NCBI GenBank assembly: GCA_019242475.1
Contig: JAFAVK010000005.1
Coordinates: forward strand, 1-61,549
DNA: 61,549 nucleotides
Origin: Acidobacteriota bacterium
GTDB taxonomy: Bacteria; Acidobacteriota; Blastocatellia; Pyrinomonadales; Pyrinomonadaceae
Reading direction: 5' to 3'
Both the position numbers and the translations under genes were made by a program. Shown in pieces: positions 17,681-28,600 of the stretch (positions within the stretch are counted from its first letter, which is position 1; every line of letters begins with the position of its first letter). The notes under the pieces are model-generated. The model was not told the DNA's origin. It worked only from the letters and a program-made list of their open reading frames with translations, and searched no databases.

Positions 17681-17925
17681 GCTTCCGACTCGCGGCCCGT
17701 GAGGGATGCTCCACAGAACGCGCACGCATGATTCCGACGACCTTGAGCGCCTGCGACTTACGAAGTAGCCCGCGTTCATAAAGTCGCATCATCCCATCCA
17801 GCTCGCGCGGCCCGTCTGCATCGAGCGCTCCCGCCGACCGCGTCCAACGATCTGTTGGCCCGCTCAATAGTTAGACCTGTCGCGGCGCACAGATGACGGC
17901 TTGTGGCCGCTGCGTGGTCTTCGGT
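17681..17925. other. Intergenic region with a decayed gene fragment
   Basis: Between the accessory operon and the BNR protein lies a non-coding stretch. Positions 17767-17808 match 34371-34411 at roughly 80 percent by eye. Read on the minus strand, both give a shared peptide, 'RELDGMMRLYERGL' here and 'REFDEMMRS...' there, so both look like remnants of one gene family. Confidence 0.4.
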
Positions 17926-20900
17926 CTATTTGCCCCTGGGGGCAGTCGCAGCGGGCCACACGAACGTGCACGATGCGGGCGCCGCCAGTGCCGTCGGCGG
18001 GAGCTTCAGCGGCGGCAGGTTGTTCTTCGTCAGCAGGCCGTTAAATCCGACCAGCTCCACGCCGAGCACCGTCTTCCACGCGTTCGCCGTCGCGGCGTAC
18101 TCCTTGCAGCCGGATTCCCACGTATCGACCTCCGCCCTGGTGGGCGGCATGTCGATGCCGTTCTGCGTGAGCGGCCCGAGAACCGTGTTGAAGACCCCGT
18201 TGATGGAGTAGAAAGCCAACAGGCTGCCGGGGGCACGCGCGGGGGCACCGCCGAACCCGCCACCGAAACCGCCGGCGCCGCGTGGGGCGCGGCCCCCGAC
18301 GGCCCCTAACGTCGCCAGCTTCGCGTCGAGCGCGGTCGCGGACGCCGCGACGTCGGGCGGGAGTGAGCCGCGCATCATCGAGGCCAGTTGGGCGCGTACC
18401 GCGGCCACCTCCTCGTTGGCAGCATAGCTGTCCTTCATGCCCTGCACGGCGGCCGACGCGAGTTTCTCCTGCGCCCGCAGCGCCGACATGACGGCCGCGC
18501 TCTGGCCGACGCGAGGGTCGTTGTGCACGACGAGGGTCTGCGTGTACGTCGCGCCGTCAACGATCAACTTGAGGGTGTACGTCCCCGGCAGCGCCAGCGG
18601 GCCGTGCGGCGCCGGAGTGACTTGCTCCGGCGCGGTGTTCATCTGGTTATTGATGTCGGGGTTGTAGCCGGGCGGATCGTCATAGCGCAAATCCCAATTG
18701 ACGCGATTGGTTCCGACGTTTGTCGAGAGCGCCCGCTCGTCCGGGGGCATTAGCCAGTAGTCGGGAAACGGCGGCCGCTCGTAGGGCTTCGGCTGAACGC
18801 TGGACAGGGTGCGTACCAACCTGCCCTCCGAGTCGAAGATTTGCAACTTGATTTCGCCGGCGGGCGGCCGGCTCAGGTGGTAATAGATGAGCGCGCCGAA
18901 AGGCGGGTTCGGCGCGTGCGGCATTTCGGGATTCATCGGCTGATCCCAGTTCGCGTTCATCCGCGAGCGGATCGCGTCGCCCGGTTTGAACAGGTACGCC
19001 GGCGCGGATGTTATTTGCTGTCCCTTCGCCGCGATCTCGCGCAGAGGACTCATGTCGTCGAGCACCCAGAACCCGCGGCCGTACGTGCCGACGACCAGAT
19101 CGTTCATGTGATCGTCGGTGTGGAAGACCATGTCGCGGATGGACGTGCTCGGCAGGTTGAGCCGCAGCGACCGCCAGTGATCGCCGTCGTCGAAAGAGAC
19201 GTAGACGGTCGTCTCGGTGCCGGCGAAGAGCAGGCCCTTCTGCTTGGGGTCTTCTCGGATGACGTGCACCTGGCTGCCCGTGCGCTCGTCTACGGGCAGG
19301 CCGCTGACGATGCGCGTCCAGGTCTTGCCGCCGTCGTGCGTGCGGTAGATGTAGTGCTGCTCGGGGCCGGCGGGTGCGGGGCCGCGGCCCGTGCCGACGT
19401 TCGCGAGCACGTAGGCCGTATTTACGTCGCTGTGCCCGGCCTCGACGGTGACGAAGTTGGCGTTCGCCGGCAGGTCGTTGAAGTTGGTGACGTTGTTCCA
19501 GGTCTTGCCGCCGTCCATCGTGTTGTAGACCTGTCCCGTGCTGCTCCCTGACCAGACGACGCCGCGCTTGACGGTCGAGATCGAGAAATCGGAGATCGCA
19601 GGCGGCGGCGTGGGGCGCGCGCCAGCCGGCATCGGAGTCGGCGTTGGCGCCTCCGGCGTCGGAGTCGGAGTGGCCCCGGGCGCAGGCGTCGGCGCGGGGG
19701 CGACGCCGCACGGCCTCATCGGCTGGCCTTTCGGCGTGGTGAGGTCGGGGCTGAACGCCTTCCACGTCTGCGCGCCGTCGCGCGTCACGAGGATGCAGTT
19801 GTAGCCGGCGTACATCGCCTTTGGCTCGAACGCGGTGTCGAACCGTTTCCAGATGTCGCGGGACTCGGCGTACAGGTTTCTGTCCGTGCCGAAATTCGGC
19901 GCGACGTTGCCCCACTGGCCTGTCTCAAGATCAATCTTGATCATCCCGTTGCCCTGGCCCGTGCCGTAGCCGTAGCCGTACACGGTCGTGGGCTTGAGCG
20001 GGTCGGGCACGACGGTGCCGAACTCGGACGACGGCACGGGATACCAATCCACCTCGGTGATCTGGCCCTGATCGCTGCGGCTGCGCGTCGAGATCGCGCC
20101 GGTGTCCTGCTGCGACCCCATGACCCAGTACGGGTACCGCGTGTCGGTGCTGATGTGGTAAATCTGCGCGATGGGGAGCTGGTAATAGCCGCTCCAGGTC
20201 TGGCCGCCGTCGAGCGTGACGGCCGGCCCCTGATCGAAGCCGAAGAAGATGCGCTTGTCGTCGGTCGGGTCTATCCACGCGACGTGCGGGTCTTCGCCGC
20301 CCGGAGCGCCCTTGAACGCGCCGAACGTCTTGCCGCCGTCGGTCGAGCGATAGACGGTGGTGGCGATGGTGTACACGACGTCGGGGTTTTGCGTGTCAAC
20401 CCACACGCCCGAGCTGTAACCGCCCTGCCCGTTCGTAATGCGGCTGTCGTCCGCCGCCATCCGCTGCCACGTCGCGCCCTGATCGTCGGAGCGGACGAGG
20501 CCGGAGCCGCCCTGGATGCCGTTGCCGATGACGTAGACGCGCTGGCCCCTGGTGTGCATCGCGATCGCCACGCTGATGCGGCCGTTGAACTGCGGCAGCG
20601 TTTCGACCTTTTTCCACGTCTTGCCTTCGTCGGTCGATTTGTAGAGTGCCGTCCCGTTCGGCCCCTGGGGCTGGCCGCCGCCGAATCCGAATCCGCCCTG
20701 GCCCGGCGAGGTCGCAAAGACCACCTTCGGGTCGTCGAACGCGTACTCCACATCGCGCGTGCCGTTCGCGTTCTCCGGCCGCAGAGTGTTCTCCCAAGTC
20801 TTGCCGCCGTCTGTTGTTCGGTAGATGCCTTGGCCGTGATGGCTCGCGTCACCCTGCGTGGACGCGATGACAACGTCGGGGTTCTTCGGGTCAACGACCA

Positions 20901-21378
20901 TCTTGTTGATCTTGGTCGTCTCCTCCAGCCCGACGTGCGTCCACGTCTTGCCGGCGTCGGTCGATTTGTACATGCCGTCGCCGGACGAACCTGCGACCGA
21001 GTCGCCCGTACCGGCGTAGACGATGTCGGGGTCGGACGGCGCCGCCTGAATGGCGCCGATGCTATCCACGTTCGTGAACTGGTCGAAGATGGGGAACCAG
21101 GACACGCCCGCGTTCGTCGTTTTCCAAATGCCGCCGGCGGGCGCGCCCAGGTAGAACGTGCCCGGCTGACCAATCGCGCCGGTCACGGCCGAAACACGCC
21201 CGCCGTGAAACGGGCCGATGTTACGCCAGCGAAGGCCCGCCAGAAGGTCGTCGCCGGAAGCCGCCTTGACCGCGGCGCGAGCGCCGACTGCGTAGGTTGC
21301 GTAAGGGTTAACCGCCGCCTTAATCAGCGCGATTCCGAACACGGCAACGAGCAACAGAACGCGGTAATTTGTTTTCAT
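17926..21378 (-). CDS. Secreted BNR/sortilin-like repeat protein
   Basis: The 1150-residue protein has a signal peptide ('YRVLLLVAVFGIALIKAAV'). Residues about 45-560 and 610-790 carry many BNR/Asp-box repeats such as 'YKSTDAGKTW', 'YRTTDGGKTW', 'VRSDDQGATW' and 'YVSFDDGDHW', which build a VPS10/sortilin-type ten-bladed beta-propeller. A Pro/Thr linker (about 560-590) interrupts the propeller region. The C-terminal 350 residues have beta-sandwich sequence ('EIKLQIFDSEGRLVRTL', 'PGTYTLKLIVDGATYTQTLVV') and a helical end with a Gly-rich loop. Such proteins are annotated as glycosyl hydrolase or sialidase-like, but no sialidase catalytic set is evident; ligand or glycan binding at the cell surface is more likely. 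The gene stands alone. Confidence 0.87.
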   Translation of the reverse strand: MKTNYRVLLLVAVFGIALIKAAVNPYATYAVGARAAVKAASGDDLLAGLRWRNIGPFHGGRVSAVTGAIGQPGTFYLGAPAGGIWKTTNAGVSWFPIFDQFTNVDSIGAIQAAPSDPDIVYAGTGDSVAGSSGDGMYKSTDAGKTWTHVGLEETTKINKMVVDPKNPDVVIASTQGDASHHGQGIYRTTDGGKTWENTLRPENANGTRDVEYAFDDPKVVFATSPGQGGFGFGGGQPQGPNGTALYKSTDEGKTWKKVETLPQFNGRISVAIAMHTRGQRVYVIGNGIQGGSGLVRSDDQGATWQRMAADDSRITNGQGGYSSGVWVDTQNPDVVYTIATTVYRSTDGGKTFGAFKGAPGGEDPHVAWIDPTDDKRIFFGFDQGPAVTLDGGQTWSGYYQLPIAQIYHISTDTRYPYWVMGSQQDTGAISTRSRSDQGQITEVDWYPVPSSEFGTVVPDPLKPTTVYGYGYGTGQGNGMIKIDLETGQWGNVAPNFGTDRNLYAESRDIWKRFDTAFEPKAMYAGYNCILVTRDGAQTWKAFSPDLTTPKGQPMRPCGVAPAPTPAPGATPTPTPEAPTPTPMPAGARPTPPPAISDFSISTVKRGVVWSGSSTGQVYNTMDGGKTWNNVTNFNDLPANANFVTVEAGHSDVNTAYVLANVGTGRGPAPAGPEQHYIYRTHDGGKTWTRIVSGLPVDERTGSQVHVIREDPKQKGLLFAGTETTVYVSFDDGDHWRSLRLNLPSTSIRDMVFHTDDHMNDLVVGTYGRGFWVLDDMSPLREIAAKGQQITSAPAYLFKPGDAIRSRMNANWDQPMNPEMPHAPNPPFGALIYYHLSRPPAGEIKLQIFDSEGRLVRTLSSVQPKPYERPPFPDYWLMPPDERALSTNVGTNRVNWDLRYDDPPGYNPDINNQMNTAPEQVTPAPHGPLALPGTYTLKLIVDGATYTQTLVVHNDPRVGQSAAVMSALRAQEKLASAAVQGMKDSYAANEEVAAVRAQLASMMRGSLPPDVAASATALDAKLATLGAVGGRAPRGAGGFGGGFGGAPARAPGSLLAFYSINGVFNTVLGPLTQNGIDMPPTRAEVDTWESGCKEYAATANAWKTVLGVELVGFNGLLTKNNLPPLKLPPTALAAPASCTFVWPAATAPRGK

Positions 21379-21717
21379 TCGAGGTTCGACTCCGGTTTTG
21401 AGACGCGCGGCCCGGAAGGTTCTTCCGGAGCTTCCTAAATCTTCCGGGAGTTGTCCCGACCTTTAGAATTAATCCAGTAATTTATCACAGGAGGCGTCGG
21501 GAGATAATGCAAGTAAGCGCTGCGGCCACCGTGCTCGCGCGTGATTTTTCGTTTGCGCGATTCGCCACACGTCTCCTTCGAGGAGGTCGTCTCAGCCGTC
21601 ACCTCGGAGCGGGGCGAAGGCTGAGGCTTATCCAGCTCGTGCCGTTTAGAAATTCCCGCGACGGTTCGGCGCCCCCGCGAACCTCCGCTCTTTAACTGTG
21701 ACGGCTTCCGGTTATAC
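21379..21717. other. Intergenic region upstream of the BNR protein
   Basis: No gene is supported in these 339 bp. A small hairpin (CCGGAAG/CTTCCGG near 21413) and an AT-richer patch (21460-21500) lie upstream of the BNR gene on the minus strand and may hold its promoter. Confidence 0.35.
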
Positions 21718-22011
21718 TTAGACACTCAGAGGCGCGGGTAACTGGCCGCGCCGGCGTGCCGGCCCATCAACTGCTCCGGCGGCATGTAGTAAAGCGTGCC
21801 GACCCTCAGCGGACTCGACAACCGTCTCAAAAAGATTGCCGGCGAAAAGCCGGGCCGCGCGCTGCTCGTCGGCCAGCAGTGCCGCGACCTCGCGCCGCGG
21901 CTCTTCGTCGCCCGCGCAACACCGGCGGAGCAGGGCGTCGCGTTCCGCCGCGTCGAGGTCGCGGCAGGCATCGAACAACTCGCTCACTCGCTCCCAGCGC
22001 TCAGGAGTCAC
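21718..22011 (-). pseudogene. Ser/Thr protein kinase remnant with internal deletion
   Basis: The reading frame from 22011 begins 'MTPERWERVSELFDACRDLD' and continues 'RREVAALLADEQRAARLF', the usual N-terminal extension of acidobacterial PknB-like kinases. A neighbouring frame (about 21740-21810) then reads 'VGTLYYMPPEQLMGRHAG', which is the activation-loop end and APE motif of the kinase domain. The roughly 150 residues that should lie between them (P-loop, lysine, HRD, DFG) are missing and the frame is shifted. The gene is therefore a broken remnant left by a deletion. An unrelated functional kinase is at 39989. Confidence 0.72.
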
Positions 22012-22068
22012 GACCGTTGGCCCTCGGCTTCCGGCCCTCGCGCGAGCTGCGCGTAGAGGAAGGCTCAG

Positions 22069-22572
22069 TTATGGGACTGTTTGAAAATTGGCTTTGGCCT
22101 CCAACTGCTTAATCGCCTTAAGATTTTCGTCCGCGGTCTTGGCTAATCCTTCCGCGGTGGGATGCATGATGTTGGAGGTGTCGTCTTCGAAGAAGAGATC
22201 CACGCTGATTCCCGAGTGGATTCTCAGGACGGGTCTCAACCGCTCCAGGATGCGGTGCATCTGGTCTGTAGTTAATTTGGCGTCAACGGGGATGCGCACC
22301 CAGCGCCCGCGTGTGGTGTAAGGTCTGTAGTCTCTCGGGTCGAAATCCCTCCACGGCTCGTCTTTTTTATTCCGTTTCGGCAGTTCGGTCTCGTCCGCCG
22401 GGGTCTTCGGATTCGCTTGAGCGCAGAAGCCGTGTCCTAAATACGCGTCCGCGTTGCCCGAGACCACCGTCCAACCCAGTCTGTCGGCGGTCGTCGGGTT
22501 AGTCGCCGACGGGTCGGTCATCGACGGGTCACTAAAACGTTTAAGGAATATCCGTCGATTATAGGTTCCCAT
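22069..22572 (-). CDS. Hypothetical protein
   Basis: The 167-residue product is not recognised. It is soluble, without a signal peptide, and contains 'AYLGHGFCAQANPKTPADET', a charged middle ('KRNKKDEPWRDFDPRDYRPY') and a helical end with 'ISVDLFFEDDTSNIMHP'. The start could be the ATG at 22572 or the in-frame ATG 17 codons later ('MTDPSATNP'). It lies between a kinase remnant and the giant surface protein, in a locally less GC-rich stretch, which fits acquired DNA. Confidence 0.5.
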   Translation of the reverse strand: MGTYNRRIFLKRFSDPSMTDPSATNPTTADRLGWTVVSGNADAYLGHGFCAQANPKTPADETELPKRNKKDEPWRDFDPRDYRPYTTRGRWVRIPVDAKLTTDQMHRILERLRPVLRIHSGISVDLFFEDDTSNIMHPTAEGLAKTADENLKAIKQLEAKANFQTVP

Positions 22573-22658
22573 AAAGACTGGTGTGAGAAGTTCAAAGGTA
22601 GAGCGGTCGAGAATCGACGCGCGATGAACACGAGTACCGACTCGTCACAGGCGAAACC

Positions 22659-25600
22659 TTATCGGGGCCCGCGACCCGGTGTCGGCACCGCCCAAGTGTC
22701 GTCGGGAGGGCCGCCGCCGACGTGGCCGACGCCCAAGCGCACGCGGTTGCTGGACTTCCCGTGCACGTTTATCCGAACCAGCACGTCACCCACGCCGCCC
22801 ATCTCATCATTCAACCGGACGACCACGTAACGCAGCCAATCGAGGCCGGCGACCTGGCCGACGTTCTCGACGGTCAGGGGGTAGCTGCGGTGGGATGCGT
22901 CCTCCGCATCTGCGGTCACGGCCGAGACGTTTTCGCCGGGTTGTAGATCGAAATTCATGGCGAAGAGCGTCACGCGCGTGCGCCTGTCAACGCCCCACAG
23001 GGATGAGTAGTTAAGTTGGAACGGATCGGGCAGCCATAAGACCGAGTCTACCGCGATGGCGCGAGTCGAGTTCTCTTCGCTCACGAGAATCGGCACGCCG
23101 GGGGAAACGGTCGCCGCGAAGTTAGCCGTCTGGTTGCCGTTCGGGCTGCTTAGCGTTTGACTCGGCGGCGTGAAATCGTAGTTCGCTCTGGACGCGGTCA
23201 TCGTGTAGCTCCCCACCTGCGGCAAGTTGGGGATCAGGTAGTTGCCGCCGGCGTCGGTCGTAGCCGCCAGAGACCTGGAACCGCCTACCGTTATCGTGAC
23301 CCCGCCGAGTCCGACATTTCCGAAGGTCGCTCTACCGACAATGCTGAAGGTGTTCTGCGCCCCGTTGAAGTTGGCCGCTTGGTTACTCCCGAGATCGGCG
23401 AAGGAGAGGCTCGCGGGGTTGAAGCTGAAGCCCGTCAGCGTCGGAGTCACGACATAATTGCCGGCCGACAGATTCGGGAAATAGTAGGCCCCGCTGCTGT
23501 CTGTCTGCGTGGCCGCGGACTGCGAACCGCTCAGCGTTAGCGTTACGTCGCCGATGCCTGTTCCCGCCCCGTCCGCCACGCGCCCGCTGATGCCGAAGCG
23601 CGGGGGCGTCCACGTACATCCCAGATCGCGGCTCACGATTGCCAGGTCGTTAACGTCTACAAAGCAGTCGTGATTAACGTCAGCCGCGGCCCTGTACTCC
23701 GGCGTGCCGCATCTTGAGCCGAAGGCCGACCTCACGATTTCCATGTCCGCCGTGTTCACTACGCCGTCGAGGTTCAGGTCGCCGACGCACACGGATGTAG
23801 GAGTCGGCGTCGGCGTCGGCGTCGGCGTCGCCGTAGGAGTTGGTGTCGGGGTCGGCGTTGGTACTGGCGTCGGCGTCGGCGTTGGCGTGGTCGTAGGCGT
23901 AGGCGTAGGAGTCGGTGTGGGAGTCGGAGTGGCGGCGGGAGCGATGTTGAAAGTTAACGGGTTTGATGATCCGCCGCCGGGCGCGGGATTCGTGACAGTG
24001 ACGGTCGCGCCGCCGTCGTGGACTATGTCCGACGCCGGGATCGCCGCCGTGACCTGCGAAGAGGTGACGAAGGTCGTTGCGCGGGGCGACCCGTTCCAGT
24101 TGAGCACAGAGCCGTTGACGAAGTTCGCGCCCGCGGCGGTCAGCGTGAGCTGCGGCCCGCCAGCCGCCGCCGAACTCGGGTTGAGGGCGGTCAGCGTCGG
24201 CACGGGGTTCGGCAGAGGCGTCACGGTCGTCAAGGCGTCGGGGGCTGCGGGCGCGGCCTCTACGTTTCCGGCGTTGTCGCGCGCGACGCTGTAGAAGCGG
24301 TAGGTCGAGCCGGGGTTGCCGGTGAACTGCGCGCTCGTCGCGGTCGTGCCGCCGAGGAAGGGCTGGTACGGGCCTCCGTTCTCCGAGACCCAGATGTCGA
24401 AACTCTGTAGGCCCGAGCCGCTGGCCGGGTCTTCGCCAGACCAGGGGAGAAGGAATGTCTGCTCCGAGGCGGCGGGCAGCGGCGCGACGGCGCTCGCCGG
24501 CGGGTCGGCGTCGAGCGTGTTGGTGACGGTGTTGGTCGTGATCGGCTCTTCGGTGTCGAAGGTGATCGTCGCGCTGTTGGCGAGTTGCGTCCCCGTCGGC
24601 GCAGTCGCCTTCGGCTGTACCGTGTAGGTGACGTAGCCCTGCCCCCGGCCCGTCTCGTCGTTGGGCGGCAGCAGCCCGAGCGCCGCGCTGGCGGGCTGCT
24701 CGCCGGTCTGCGGGTCGATGGCCGTGAGCGTCCAGGTCACCTGCCCCGTCGCCACGTCCACGCCCGCGCTGATGTCGGCGAGCAGGTTGCCGAACTCCTC
24801 ACCCAACTGCACCCGCGCCTGATAGAACGCCCGGTTCTCGGGCACGGCGACGCGATAACTCCCGAACCCGATCTCCTTCAACCGGAAGGTGCGGGCGTCG
24901 AGGTTCGGGTCGAGCTGGTCTGTGATTCGTATCCGCTGCGCCGCGGCGGTGGCCGTCGCCACATTCTCAAAGTCAATCGTATAAGGTAGTGACTGTTGAG
25001 TACCAATGAACTCCTGCGGGCCATATCCGGTAGGACCTATCTTATCATTTGGATCTCTGGCGTTGGTGGCGTCGCCACAACCGTCAAGACGTACTTCATA
25101 ATGGAAGACCCTATTTCTAAACCACCCTCTTACACCACACTCTCTCACTTCATGTATCTGTTCACAGATAGATTCGCACTCTTCTCCAGACTCAGAAATG
25201 CACCATGTTAGGTATAAACCTGCACCTACAACACAACTGGAAATATTAAATGGGCTTGTTAAAGTTGTACAAGCGATAATGATTCCTTGTGCTTCTGTAA
25301 AACACTGACCATACTCCACCACGGTACAAAGTTGTACGCAATCTGGATCAGCGGCCGCACCAGCCTGTTTGTTGCCGATGGCTTTTTGCTTCAATGATCG
25401 CTGTTGTGAGTTACCATCAGAATCCACCAGACCGTAGTTAATATATAATTCCTTGAAATCAGCCCACCAATCCTGTGCCGAGTTGAGATGTGTGACAAGA
25501 GGGGCGGGCAGTCCTTGCTGCGGTTTGTTAATTAGAGATTGTCTAAGTAGCTCTGCTGTTTGCTCCAGTTCAGATATATATGTGTCGTAGGACATCGCAC

Positions 25601-28600
25601 GCGCTGTCAATGAGATTCTGAAAGAACCGGCTAAAAACTTAGTCACGTGATTGGAGAAGGCGACGGTTTCCCCTGGAGCCATATCCCTGAGATAGAAAGC
25701 ATCTACAGTTTGACCTTTTGCAGACACCGCCGTGATTGAGTTATTTTCCCAATCGCAAGGCCATGCATCGGGGGGGCACAAAGAACGAAAGGGCCTAGAA
25801 TCAAGCGGCCTTGACCATCCCATTCTGACATTACCTGGAAAGGATGCCATTACTCGCACAACGGGCAAGTCTATATTGCCAATGTTCTGTACAAGCCCAT
25901 CAGCGCTTAACCTACGGCCAACACGGGGACTAAGATTGCCATCAACACTAAGATCAATAAGCAATCCCGTTGCCGTCTCAATCGTCACACCTTGAAGCTT
26001 CGATACGCTTTCCCCGCTTAGACTAGTTAACACCACATCGTAGGTGCCGTGCGGTACATTGGTTAAGAAGAAGCGAGCTTTGATCGTCGCGCTGTCTAGA
26101 ACCGTTACCTTTGCGGCTGTCTGTGTTGTGCCGTTCCCTGTCAGTTGAACCGTCGCGCCGTCCTGGAATTTCGCGCCGTGAAGCGTAAGCGTCACCTGGC
26201 CGTTGTCGCCGATGCGGGCGGGGGTGACGGAGCGGATGCTGAAGGGGACGGTCTCGGCTTTGATGGTGGCGGGGGTCGTGCCGGAGACGGATTCGCCGCG
26301 CATGAGGTCGTAGTAGAAGCCGGAGACGGTGTTGGGGATGACGATCTCCTGGTCGGCTTCGCCGGGGCGCGTGAAGAGGTAGTCGAAGGCGCTGCGGCTG
26401 GGCATCGCGCCGGCGCGGGCGTAGAGTTCGGTCGAGGCGTCCTGCTGTTCGGCGTGGAGCGTGTAGAGGAGCGTTTCGCCGGCCGGCGCGTTGACCTTGT
26501 GGTAGCGCTCCTGCCCGGTCTGGAGGGTCGTGTCGAAGGGCACGCCGAGCTGGAGTTCGGGCACGTCCACCGCGGTCGTGCCAGCCGAGGCGGTCGTGTT
26601 GTTGGTCTCGTCTGACTCGCGGACGTTGTTGTGCACGTCGGTGCGGACGATGACGTGGTACTGCCCCGGGTTGACGGCGGGGAGCGCGGCGGTCAGCTCG
26701 CCCGCGTAAGTCTCGCCGGGCGCGACGGGGCCGCCGTGGCCTACACGGCCGACGAGCGCGTCGTTGATGTCCCAGGTGGCGTCGGTCGAGAGGTAGACCG
26801 CGTCAGTCCAGCTTCCCGTGGCGGTGTTGGCACCCGCGTTCCTCACGACCCAGCGGAGGGTGGCCCGCTCGCCCGGCGAGGCGTCGGCGGGCGGCTCGAT
26901 TGAGACCACCGTCAGGTCAACCGGCGGGGACAGTTGGAGCGACACCGCGGCGGGGCCGCCGACGTTGTTCTCCTCGGCGGTCTCGGCCACCTGATTGTGG
27001 TAGTCGGTGCGGACGAAGACGTAGTACGGCCCCGAGAGCCCGGGCGGCACCGTCGCGTTGACGCTGGCCGTGTACTCCCCGCCGCTTTCCAGTGGGCTCG
27101 TGTGCGGCTGGAAGCCGATGACGGGATCGGTCGGGTCAAGTATCTGGTCGCGCGAGAGGAGCACGTAGTCCGTCCACTGCTGCGCGAACGTCTGCATCGC
27201 GCCGGCGTTTCTGACCCTCCAACTCACGGCCATGCCCCGGCCGGAGAAAGCCTGCGCGGGCGCTTCCACGCCGGGCACCTGCAAGTCCACGCTCGGAGCG
27301 CCGACCGTGACCGCGGCCGCGCCGACGTTATCGTCCTCGTGCTGCCCTTCGGGTATGTAATCGTCGCCGTCAGCCTTCACGATCAGGAAATACATTCCTG
27401 CGGGTACGACGGGTATCACCGCCTCCGCCTGCGCCGAGTAAGACGCGCCTGTCGCGAGCGGGCCTTTGACGAGCTTTGTCGCCACTCTCGTGTCGCCGTT
27501 GTTGAGCGTGGGGTCGGTGGAGAGATAAACGACGTCGTTCCAGGCGGAGTTGGACGCGACCGCGGAACCGGCGTTGCTAACAGTCCACTGCACGGCGACC
27601 GTCTGCCCCGTAAAGGCGCTGCCCGGCGCGCTGACGTTTGTGACGGTCAAGTCAGGCGGTGGCGGCTGGTTGTTGATGACGTTGATAGTGTCGGGGCCGG
27701 AAGCGGCGTTATTGCCCTCGCCGGCACACTCCTCCACCTGACCGAGCGAGTCGGTTAAGATAAAGACGTGATAGACACCCTGCGCGCCTGACGGTATGGC
27801 GACAGCCTCCGTGCGAGTGTAAGAGCTGCCGGCCGCGAGCGCCCCCCCGTGAGTGAAACTGCCCGCGAGCAGGGCCGTGTTCTTGTCGAACGTGGTCGTC
27901 TGGCTGAGATAAACGCGATCCTCCCACGCGCTTTCCGCCGTCGGGCCTGTGCCTTGATTCGTCACTGTCCACGTCACCGGGACGGTCTGTCCGGCGTTAC
28001 CCGTCGGCGGGTTACTCATCGCCGTTACCTGCAAGTCGGGCGGCGCGAGCGTTATTTGAATCGGGTGAGCCTGGCTGAAGTTGTTCCGTTCCGCGTCGAA
28101 GTTCGGGTCGGACTCGAAAATTTGATTACGGCTGTCCGCGAAGACGAACAGGAAGTAGGTTCCGGAAGCGCAGGCCGGCAAACCGATGGTCGCGGACGCA
28201 GAGTATTCCAGACCGGGGCCGAGGCTGCTCGGGCGGAAGACCGTCGCCACTGGCGTGTCGGCGGACGGGTCGGGTGCGGCGTCGGTCGAAAGATAGACCG
28301 TGTCGAACCAGCCCGGCCCGGCGTCGAAGGCCCCCTGGTTTCGCACCTTCCAGTTGACCGTGACCTGACTGCCCGCCGCCGCCGTGCCTTGGGTCTCGAT
28401 GGCCGAGACGGTCAGGTCGGGGGGCGTCGCCTGGATGTGGATCGTGTGCCGCGCGTCGAGGCTGGCGTTGTTGTTCTCGTTGACGAACTCGTAGACCTTG
28501 TTTTGGTAGTCCGCGACGACGAAGACGTGCCAGTCGCCCGCGACATCGACAGGGATGTTGACGCTGAAATTGCCGACCGTGTAGCCGCTCTCGTGCGCCA

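Noticed and set aside
17845..17880. GTCCAAC...GTTAGAC palindrome resembling integron attC core sites
   Set aside because: Only about 35 bp long and lacking the inner L boxes; no integrase or other cassette-like spacing is present.
23798..23932. CRISPR-like periodicity from repeated GGCGTC units
   Set aside because: It is a coding microsatellite for a Thr-Pro linker, without spacers or cas genes.
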